34,716 nucleotides of DNA from Sphingomonas sp. (GTDB lineage Bacteria; Pseudomonadota; Alphaproteobacteria; Sphingomonadales; Sphingomonadaceae). Below are positions 26,596-32,924 of the stretch, piece after piece. The notes beneath the pieces are model-generated. The model had not been told where the DNA came from and did not search any database. It saw nothing but the letters and a program-made list of their open reading frames with translations. The stretch covers positions 1 through 34,716 of the forward strand of contig NZ_JAGHZV010000026.1 of the NCBI RefSeq assembly GCF_017745215.1, read 5' to 3'. Position numbers and translations under genes: made by a program. Every line of letters starts with the position of its first letter. Position 1 is the first letter of the stretch.

Positions 26596-26619
26596 CGTAC
26601 GATCCTCCCCTGCAGCGCC

Positions 26620-27366
26620 TCAGCCGCGCGTGGTGACCGCATAGAGCGCGATCGCCGCGGCGTTCGACACGTTGAGGCTCTCCACCTTAGGCCCGATCGG
26701 CAGGCGCGCAAGCTCGTCGCAATGCGCCTCGGTGTTGTGGCGCATGCCTTCGCCCTCGGCGCCGAGCACCAGCGCGATCCGCGCCTCGCCCATCACCTCG
26801 CCGAGCGTGCCCCGGGCGTGGCCGGTGAGCCCCACGCGCCAGAAGCCCGCCTCGGCGATCTCGTCGAGCGCGCGGCTCAGGTTCACCACGCGCACCCAGG
26901 GCACGACTTCGAGCGCGCCCGAGGCCGATCGCGCGAGGCTGCCCGATTCGGGCGGCGCGTGCCGGTCCTGGGTGATGATGCCCAGGGCGTCGAACGCCGC
27001 CGCCGAGCGCAGGATCGCGCCGACATTGTGCGGGTCCGTCACCTGGTCGAGCAGCAGCAGCGGGCGGCGGTCGTTGGCGCCCGCCTCGAGCAGGTCGCCG
27101 AGCCAGATGTCGTCGAGCGGATCGACTTCGGCGACGATCCCCTGGTGCGGCGCGTCGGGCGGCACGAGGCGCGCAAGGTCGCCCGCTTCGGCATAGGTGA
27201 TCGGCACCACCGGCGGCAGGTCGAGCGCCGACAGGACTTCGCGCGTGCCCCAGATCTTGCGCACCGTCCGCTCGGGGTTGGCGAGCGCAGCGAGGACGGC
27301 GTGCCGCCCGTAGAAGCGGGGGCGCGACGCGGGCGCCTGGCTGGGTCGATGGGCGCGGCGTGCCAT
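26620..27366 (-). CDS. rlmB: 23S rRNA (guanosine-2'-O-)-methyltransferase RlmB (SpoU/TrmH family)
   Basis: 248 residues. Methylates the ribose of G2251 (E. coli numbering) in the peptidyl-transferase P loop using S-adenosylmethionine. The N-terminal substrate-binding domain starts RPRFYGRHAVLAALANPERT. The SPOUT knot motifs are present: LLLDQVTDPHNVGAILRSAA (motif 1), IALVLGAEGEGMRHNT (motif 2) and LPIGPKVESLNVSNAAAIAL (motif 3). These three motifs and the length identify the TrmH/RlmB group; the precise target is by family inference. The start ATG at 27366 gives a basic leader before the fold. It lies close to the tRNA-Tyr gene but on the opposite strand. Confidence 0.9.
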   Translation of the reverse strand: MARRAHRPSQAPASRPRFYGRHAVLAALANPERTVRKIWGTREVLSALDLPPVVPITYAEAGDLARLVPPDAPHQGIVAEVDPLDDIWLGDLLEAGANDRRPLLLLDQVTDPHNVGAILRSAAAFDALGIITQDRHAPPESGSLARSASGALEVVPWVRVVNLSRALDEIAEAGFWRVGLTGHARGTLGEVMGEARIALVLGAEGEGMRHNTEAHCDELARLPIGPKVESLNVSNAAAIALYAVTTRG

Positions 27367-27491
27367 CAGGCGAGGGTCTTCGGGAGGATCATCAGGCGGG
27401 TGACGCTATGCCTCGCGATCCGTGCGCGCAAGGCGTTGACAGGGGGGCCTCGCTTCGGCATTGGCACGCGCTCGCTGGCAAGCGGCTCCAA

Positions 27492-27577
27492 GGACAGGTG
27501 GCCGAGTGGTTAAAGGCAGCAGACTGTAAATCTGCCCGCGCAAGCGTACGCTAGTTCGAATCTAGCCCTGTCCACCA
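27492..27577 (+). tRNA. tRNA-Tyr (GUA anticodon)
   Basis: 86 bases with encoded CCA. Acceptor arms GGACAGG and CCTGTCC pair fully, the discriminator is A, the D loop has AGTGGTTAAAGGC, the anticodon stem is CAGACTGTAAATCTG with GTA in the loop, a long variable arm (CCCGCGCAAGCGTACG region) marks class II, and the T arm is GCTAG-TTCGAAT-CTAGC. A tyrosine integrase gene starts 81 bases downstream, so the 3' half of this gene is the probable attachment site. Confidence 0.97.
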
Positions 27578-27631
27578 GCCCGATCCAAAGGGCTGAAATC
27601 GCTGAAAATCCTCACCTTTTCGCCTTTCGTT

Positions 27632-27651
27632 GCTACACAAAACCGCTACAC
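27632..27651 (+). repeat. Paired direct repeat between tRNA and integrase, possible integrase arm sites
   Basis: GCTACAC occurs at 27632-27638 and 27645-27651, 13 bases apart in phase. A similar pair GCTGAAA lies at 27592-27598 and 27601-27607. Tyrosine integrases bind short direct repeats next to the core site, so this position fits, but no binding motif for this enzyme is known to me. Confidence 0.35.
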
Positions 27652-27658
27652 GAAGGGC

Positions 27659-29302
27659 GTGGCTGAGGTGTTCAAACTGTCCCGGCGGAAGGGCTCCGCC
27701 AAGTGGCAAGTCCGCAAGCGCTGGCCAAGCGACGTCGCCGCGATTCTCAAGGGCGAGTTCAACGCCTCGACAGGCGAGGAGGATCGCAAGCAGGCCCAGG
27801 AGCGCTTGCCGCTGATCGCCGCTGAATACGAGCGGCGTGTCCGCGAGGCCCGCGATGGCGTCTCCGCGGCACCTCGGAGCGAGCTGAGCGAGGCCGAGGC
27901 ACATCGCATGGCAGCGGAGTTCTACCGCAACACGCTGCCTGCGTTCGTCGTCCGCCGACAGGTGGAGATGCTGGAGCATCGCGAGTTGCTGAGCACGACG
28001 CGGGAACGCTTAGCGACCGCGCGCGCCTCTCTCGGGCGCAACGACTACACGCCGGTGTATCCGCTGGCGCGAACGATGGCGCGACAGGCCGGGATTGAGC
28101 TGGCCGATGAAGGGCCCTCCGCCGACTATCTCAGGCGAATGCTGATGCGGGCCTTCGTGGAACTGCACGAGGCTGCGGTCGCGCACCTCGAAGGCGTCGA
28201 ATATTCCCCCCGCGACACCGCCATGCGCGACCTCCCGGAGGCCGCCCGCGAGGAGCCGGGGAAGACCTTGGAGGCTCTGCTGGAAGCCTACGAGAAGGAG
28301 AAGGCGCCGGGTTGGAGCGGGTCGAGTAAGAAGGCTGCCGTGCCTGTGTTCCGCCTGCTTCGTGATGTGTTCCCTGGACGGGCGGTGGCAAGCATCTCCC
28401 GCGAGGAAGCGAGGGGTGTTGTGACGTTGCTGGAGAGCCTGCCCACCAATCTCGGCAAGCGGAAGGAGCTGAAGGGCTTGACCGTTCTCCAAGCGGTAGA
28501 GAAGGGCAAAATGCTCAACCTGCCCATAATCCAGCCGAAGACCATCAACGACGGCTACCTGATCCACATCGCGGCCATCTTCAATTGGGCTGTGCGGGAA
28601 CAATGGATTCCTTCCAGCCCCTTCGGAAGCCTGTCGGTGTTCGACCCGGTCGACGATGCCGAGCGCCGTGACCCGTTCAGCGGTGAACAGCTCCAGACCC
28701 TGTTCTCGGCGTCGCCGTGGGATCGCCCTTGGAGCGCGGACCTCGGTAGGCTCGGGGACTATTGGGTACCGCTGCTTTGCCTTTTCCACGGCCTTCGGAA
28801 CGGGGAGGCTGTGGGTCTTCGGGTTGAGGATGTCGGAAGCGATGCAGATACTCCAGTGCTCCACATCCGAGCGTACGGCGAGAAGCGTCTGAAGACGAAG
28901 GAAGCGCGAGCAACCCTGCCACTCCACCCAGAGCTGGCTCGATTGGGCTTCCTCACCTTCGTCGAGACCAGAAGGTCTGCGGGAGAGATGTTGCTGTTCC
29001 CCGAAGGGGTCGTGAACGGGCGCGGCCAGGTTGGCGCGAAGCTCGCCCGCGAGTTCCGTGATCGGGTCAAGGCAATGGGCCTTGAGGGCCGAAAGCTCGG
29101 GATGCATTCGTTCCGCCATTGCTACGAGGACGCGCTGGCACGTGCGGAACTACCGGATCGCACGCGGCGGGCGCTTGCAAGACGCGCTGAGGTCGGATCG
29201 GGCCGGGTCTACGGCAGCGGGATTTCCATCCGCCAGCTCGCCGCGTCCGCAGCGAAGATCGATTATCCCCGGTTGGACCTTTCGCATCTCTATGCCCGCT
29301 GA
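27659..29302 (+). CDS. Tyrosine recombinase/integrase (tRNA-targeting)
   Basis: 547 residues. The N-terminus VFKLSRRKGSAKWQVRKRWP matches the small DUF6538-type DNA-binding start of long proteobacterial integrases. The catalytic domain shows R380 in LFHGLRNGEAVGLRVEDV, a Lys (K412 or K414) in the RLKTKEARATLPLHPE hairpin, H483 and R486 in MHSFRHCYEDAL, and the probable nucleophile Y518 in GRVYGSGISI. The C-terminus IDYPRLDLSHLY is typical of this branch. The second active-site His, usually in an LGH motif before the Tyr, is not seen (ALARRAEVG). GTG at 27659 or GTG at 27668 are candidate starts; the latter has GAAGGG 10 bases upstream. It is right after tRNA-Tyr and overlaps the next gene by 11 bases. 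Confidence 0.92.
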   Translation: MAEVFKLSRRKGSAKWQVRKRWPSDVAAILKGEFNASTGEEDRKQAQERLPLIAAEYERRVREARDGVSAAPRSELSEAEAHRMAAEFYRNTLPAFVVRRQVEMLEHRELLSTTRERLATARASLGRNDYTPVYPLARTMARQAGIELADEGPSADYLRRMLMRAFVELHEAAVAHLEGVEYSPRDTAMRDLPEAAREEPGKTLEALLEAYEKEKAPGWSGSSKKAAVPVFRLLRDVFPGRAVASISREEARGVVTLLESLPTNLGKRKELKGLTVLQAVEKGKMLNLPIIQPKTINDGYLIHIAAIFNWAVREQWIPSSPFGSLSVFDPVDDAERRDPFSGEQLQTLFSASPWDRPWSADLGRLGDYWVPLLCLFHGLRNGEAVGLRVEDVGSDADTPVLHIRAYGEKRLKTKEARATLPLHPELARLGFLTFVETRRSAGEMLLFPEGVVNGRGQVGAKLAREFRDRVKAMGLEGRKLGMHSFRHCYEDALARAELPDRTRRALARRAEVGSGRVYGSGISIRQLAASAAKIDYPRLDLSHLYAR

Positions 29303-30677
29303 AGTGCCCGAAGCCCCCGCGGCACCCGAGGGAGTTCCGCATCGTCCACATCTGGAGAACAGTCGGCCGCTCGACTGGACACTGGTGCCCGCCGACGATG
29401 CGGCCCAAGCAGCCGTAGGTCATCTCCTGTGGCAGATGGAGGACAGCGAAGCTCGGGCACGCGCTCGTAGGCCGGCGGACGGTGAGCGGCTGCGTGCGAC
29501 GATGTCTGCCGTGGCGCTCGATCTCTATGCCTGCGCGAAGGAAGACCCGGCGCGCTTCCTGTCCTATTCGCGCCGCAAGGCCGACTATGGGCAGAGCGGT
29601 GAATATAACCGTACCTCGTTGACCGCAGTGACGCAGGTAGTCGCCTTTCTCGAATCCGCTGGCTACGCGTCGACCCGACCGGGCTCCTATAGCCGCCGCG
29701 CGAATCCCTTCGGCGGTGCCGACGTCGGTACTGGCTATCGCTCGCGGACGCGCGCCGAGCCGTTATTGGTTGCGTTGATGGAGGACGTCTTCGGCGTCAC
29801 CTCCGACAGCATCGCGGCGGGCAACGCTATCGCAGGGCGACCGATTCGTTTGCGCGCCCCGATCCAGCGCGGCGCGGGCAAGCGCTATCTTCCGTTCTCC
29901 GAGACGCCGATGACGCAGGCAATGGCTCGGAGAGTGACCGACGCAAACCGGTTGCGGGCCCACCATACCTACTCGTTTGATGGTGAGCGTCCCGCGAGGC
30001 TGACAATCGACAAGGGGCACCTGCACCGCGTGTTCAGCAACGGCCGCTGGGATCATGGCGGGCGGTTCTATGGCGGTTGGTGGCAGGGGCTACCCTCAAT
30101 CGACCGTGCGCGAATCCTTATCGACGGCGAGGACACCGTGGAGCTGGACTTCCGGGCATATCAACCGCGCCTAGCCTTTCATCTAGAGGGACACCCGCTG
30201 GCGCCTGCAGACGACCCCTATAGCCTGCCGGGCCATGACCCGGCGATATATCGCGAGGCCGTGAAGACCGTCTTCGCCAAGCTCCTCAACGCCGCGCCCG
30301 GCGTGCCCATTCGGGCCAGCGAATCGATGAAGGGCTTGTTCGCGAAAGACGCGTTCCCGGCCTTTGTGGGCGAGGTTGAGGCTGCGTTCGCGGCCATCAG
30401 GCCGTGGCTGCGGACCGGGCGAGGCATGGAACTGCAATTCATCGACAGCGAAATCGCAGACGGTGTGATCGAAGCGCTAACCGTCGAAGGCATCCCTTGC
30501 CTCCCGGTGCACGATAGCTTCATCGTTCCTCGCTCGGCAGAGGTCCGACTAGGGCGGCTCATGTACGAGGTCTACCGGCGCCGGCTCTTGGAGCGGACTG
30601 GCATCGCCGCCGATCCCGTCCTTAGTGGCTGGTCATCCTCCGAGGCGGAGCAATTGGTCCGCTCCTCGCTGTCGTGA
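29292..30677 (+). CDS. Polymerase-like protein of unknown function next to integrase (family-A-like palm motifs)
   Basis: 461 residues, without signal peptide. Residues 249-300 read SNGRWDHGGRFYGGWWQGLP, then ILIDGEDTVELDFRAYQPRL and AFHLEG; the Asp at 286 sits where motif A of family-A DNA polymerases and T7-like RNA polymerases carries its metal-binding Asp. DPYSLPGHD (308-316) follows, then REAVKTVFAKLLNA (321-334) with Arg and Lys spaced like motif B. IPCLPVHDSFIVP (401-413) matches motif C (VHDSF/VHDEL) with D408. The N-terminal 240 residues look like a separate helical domain. No 3'-5' exonuclease motif is seen. The gene overlaps the integrase stop by 11 bases, so they are co-expressed. 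Assignment is by motif recognition only; it might be a replication or primer-making enzyme for the mobile element. Confidence 0.7.
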   Translation: MPAEVPEAPAAPEGVPHRPHLENSRPLDWTLVPADDAAQAAVGHLLWQMEDSEARARARRPADGERLRATMSAVALDLYACAKEDPARFLSYSRRKADYGQSGEYNRTSLTAVTQVVAFLESAGYASTRPGSYSRRANPFGGADVGTGYRSRTRAEPLLVALMEDVFGVTSDSIAAGNAIAGRPIRLRAPIQRGAGKRYLPFSETPMTQAMARRVTDANRLRAHHTYSFDGERPARLTIDKGHLHRVFSNGRWDHGGRFYGGWWQGLPSIDRARILIDGEDTVELDFRAYQPRLAFHLEGHPLAPADDPYSLPGHDPAIYREAVKTVFAKLLNAAPGVPIRASESMKGLFAKDAFPAFVGEVEAAFAAIRPWLRTGRGMELQFIDSEIADGVIEALTVEGIPCLPVHDSFIVPRSAEVRLGRLMYEVYRRRLLERTGIAADPVLSGWSSSEAEQLVRSSLS

Positions 30678-30748
30678 TCCTGTGCACGATTGGCCACTCT
30701 CCTCCAGCTGGGGGGTAGAGATCGGTGTGCGCTCTGGACCACCTCTGG

Positions 30749-30774
30749 GGGGACCTTAGGGCATACTGGTCCCC
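30749..30774. repeat. Inverted repeat after the polymerase-like gene
   Basis: GGGGACC (30749-30755) and GGTCCCC (30768-30774) pair perfectly around a 12-base loop, 72 bases after the polymerase-like stop. No T-tract follows. CTGGTCCCC recurs at 30870-30878. Confidence 0.55.
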
Positions 30775-30822
30775 ATAAGCGACCTGCTCGGCGGAGGGGT
30801 GATCCTCGCGCGTCGGAAGAAA

Positions 30823-30850
30823 TAGTCAGGACTCTTTAGTCAGGACTCTT
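30823..30850 (+). repeat. Perfect tandem duplication, 2 x 14 bp
   Basis: TAGTCAGGACTCTT occurs twice in a row (30823-30836 and 30837-30850). Each copy contains GGACTCT, the exact complement of AGAGTCC at 30896-30902 just before the T-tract hairpin foot, so either copy could pair with it. Confidence 0.8.
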
Positions 30851-30863
30851 GGAGAGCGAGGCT

Positions 30864-30912
30864 CGACGGCTGGTCCCCGCTTGAGAACAGCGGGCAGAGT
30901 CCCGTCGTTTTT
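30864..30912 (+). terminator. Nested hairpin with T-tract (intrinsic terminator or RNA 3' end)
   Basis: Outer stem CGACGG (30864-30869)/CCGTCG (30902-30907) directly precedes TTTTT (30908-30912). An inner stem CCCGCT (30876-30881)/AGCGGG (30889-30894) sits within. This looks like the 3' end of a transcript, either the integrase-polymerase messenger or a separate small RNA. Confidence 0.55.
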
Positions 30913-31137
30913 AGCTGCAAAAATCCGAAGTGATATGCCGCTCCGGATCGCGGCGGCTGTCCCCCCGTGGGGGTGGTCGTTCCACGAAGGATGCGCCTGG
31001 CAACTGCTTTGAGTTCACCGCATCACGACTTTGAGTCCGACCGAGTCATCCCAGCGACAAACGGACCTGCGCCAGGATTCCACTGCCGTACAAATTCGCC
31101 TAACGACCGTTGCGTGGATTTGTATGGAGATGGTTCG

Positions 31138-31812
31138 ATGTGTCGGGTTGTTGCCTATTACCGTGTTTCAACCGAAAATCAGGCGCGCTCCGGGCTCGGC
31201 TAGGAAGCGCAGCGGGAGGCGGTGGCGTCGCTCTGTCGCTCGCGGGGTTGGGCGATTACCGCCGAATTCACCGAAGTCGAGAGCGGCGGGTGCAACGACC
31301 GGCCGCAGCTGGCATCTGCGATGCACCTCGCTAAGGTCACCGGCGCCGTGCTGGTCGTGGCCAAGCTGGATCGCCTTTCGCGGAACATGGCATTCCTCGC
31401 GACTCTGCAGGAAAGCGGGTCGCGTTTCCTCGCCGCCGACATGCCCGAAGCGAACGAACTGACGGTGCACATCATGGCCGCCGTTGCCCTGGCAGGGCGG
31501 AAAGCCATCGCGATCCGCACTCGTGACGCGCTGGCAGTGGCGAAGGCGAGGGGCGTCAAGCTGGGTAACCCGAATGGAGCCGAGGCGTTGCTGCGGGCCG
31601 CCAAGGGCAATCGCGCGGCCACGGCAGCGGTGCGGGATGGCGCAAACTGTCGCGCGGCCGACTATGCCCCGATCATCGCGGATGTGTGCGCGAGCGGGTC
31701 GACATCGTTGCACGCAATCGCCCGGGCGTTGAACGAACGTGGTATCGTGACCGCTCGCGGCGGCAGATGGCATCCATCTTCAGTACGAAACCTGTTGGGG
31801 CGCCTTGCCTGA
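31138..31812 (+). pseudogene. Serine recombinase (resolvase/invertase) interrupted by one in-frame amber codon
   Basis: Frame of 223 sense codons. The N-terminal 21 codons encode MCRVVAYYRVSTENQARSGL and G with catalytic S11, then TAG (31201-31203) follows, and the same frame continues EAQREAVASLCRSRGW, VAKLDRLSRNMAFLATLQES, and a C-terminal SLHAIARALNERGIVTARGG with helix-turn-helix and the WHPSSVRNLL end of small serine recombinases. The family normally reads SGLGLEAQREAV, so a Leu codon TTG probably became TAG by one change. GGAGA lies 9 bases before the ATG. As written, the product would lack either the catalytic Ser or the body, so it is inactive unless the stop is suppressed. Small serine recombinases of this type resolve or invert mobile DNA. 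Confidence 0.85.
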
Positions 31813-31928
31813 GCCGCCGAGGCTCGCTCGCGCTGTGCCCTGCTTTTGTTGATCGTGGTATCGGCGGGGGTCGCCGAGGCACATCGCGACTTCCGGTTCC
31901 GCGGCCGATGTCACGCGAGGATGAACCC

Positions 31929-32267
31929 TCAGAAGTGCAAGGCTGCGCCAGCGTAGGGATCGCGCGCCTGGGACGGTGGGGGCGGAAGCTCGGGTGACGA
32001 TGGGATGGGCGGCGGAGTTGCCGCGAGTTCAAGGACGCCGTCGCTTGGGTCGGTCAGGCTGCGCAGTCCCGCGGCAATCGATGTCGATCCGAACAGCACG
32101 AAGCAACCTGCAATCACGGTGACGCCTCGGCGGATGTCAAGGCGACCATTGAGCATCCCGAGCCCTACCGCAGCAACGCACACAACCGCGAGCGTGGTCG
32201 CGATGGTGCCGAGAAGTGTGGCCTCCATCCAGTATGCTGCGGCGGGGATTGCGGCATTGCTGGGCAT
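31929..32267 (-). CDS. VirB2/TrbC-like type IV secretion pilin subunit
   Basis: 112 residues from ATG at 32267 (a TTG at 32273 is in frame). The core WMEATLLGTIATTLAVVCVA, followed by LGMLNGRLDIRRG and VIAGCFVLFGSTSIAAGL, has the two hydrophobic helices and the central GRxxxRRG loop of VirB2/TrbC pilins, the main pilus subunit of conjugative type IV secretion. The C-terminal tail is proline-rich (ATPPPIPSSPELPPPPSQAR). No classical signal peptide is seen, and no other T4SS gene is in the window, so it may be a remnant or an orphan. No strong ribosome site was found. Confidence 0.65.
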   Translation of the reverse strand: MPSNAAIPAAAYWMEATLLGTIATTLAVVCVAAVGLGMLNGRLDIRRGVTVIAGCFVLFGSTSIAAGLRSLTDPSDGVLELAATPPPIPSSPELPPPPSQARDPYAGAALHF

Positions 32268-32517
32268 GGACAAGCACTAGATACGAGGAGGGTGGAAAGG
32301 AAGGCCCACGCGAAGCATTCGCCCGAAGGAAGTCCTTCCAGTCTGCGCCAAGGTGCAGCGCAGGCTGTTCCAAATTGCTACGTCGCAGCCCATTCGGCGC
32401 GGACGATGCGCGCCAGCTGAATATTGTAGCGAAGTGCCGCAGGTCGATTGTAAGGTAATTTGATATAAAGTCTGCGTAATTTCTGTCCTTCGAGGTATGG
32501 AATAATCGAAATATATA

Positions 32518-32907
32518 TCACTTATAACATTTAATTTTTTCAAATTTTATAGGATGATATTCTTCATCGAATATCGATATATGATCTAATTTCGGATTTT
32601 TTTCAGCTCTAATCAGTAAAATACTTCCGCGCGATGATAGAAATAGCCTATTATCCGATATAACTAATCTATGCCCTGGGGAAAGCGCCCAGCTTATATT
32701 GTCGGACATGAATGATACCGACGTTTCATTTGAATCAAATTTCAATATTTTGTCCGATTTTATCTCAATGTATGGATTTTTTAAAGTTTTCGGTCCGCGA
32801 TAACAGCCAACAAAATATTTAAAATTTGATTGATCCTCTTTGTGTAATAATAAATACGTCCATACTAAAAATATAAATGCGATCAATGTGAGGGAGCCAT
32901 ATTTCAT
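32518..32907 (-). CDS. Small AT-rich membrane-anchored protein, possible Rhs immunity protein
   Basis: About 129 residues from ATG at 32907; a TTG at 32928 overlapping the upstream stop is the other possible start. One hydrophobic N-terminal helix (YGSLTLIAFIFLVWTYLLLH) is followed by a polar, probably beta-rich domain (KNPYIEIKSDKILKFDSNET, ILLIRAEKNP). The gene is much richer in A and T than the rest of the window, and its stop/start junction touches the end of the Rhs gene, the position where cognate immunity genes of Rhs toxins usually stand. The helix would place it in the envelope. No family recognised; immunity role is inferred from location. Confidence 0.55.
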   Translation of the reverse strand: MKYGSLTLIAFIFLVWTYLLLHKEDQSNFKYFVGCYRGPKTLKNPYIEIKSDKILKFDSNETSVSFMSDNISWALSPGHRLVISDNRLFLSSRGSILLIRAEKNPKLDHISIFDEEYHPIKFEKIKCYK

Positions 32908-32924
32908 ATTTTTAGTCTTTTCTC

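Larger units (their letters stand above)
30678..31137. other. Gene-free, repeat- and hairpin-rich stretch
   Basis: 460 bases without a convincing gene. It holds an inverted repeat at 30749-30774, a tandem 14-bp duplication at 30823-30850, a nested hairpin with T-tract at 30864-30912, and a small CCCCC/GGGGG hairpin near 30961-30973. The plus-strand reading after about 31120 leads into the serine recombinase. This may be a small-RNA or recombination-site region. Confidence 0.5.

Noticed and set aside
30823..30850. CRISPR-like repeats
   Set aside because: Only two adjacent 14-bp copies without spacers, and no cas genes.
31201..31203. Programmed read-through or recoding of TAG in the serine recombinase
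   Set aside because: No SECIS-like or pyrrolysine-type context is visible and a single-base Leu-to-stop change explains it.
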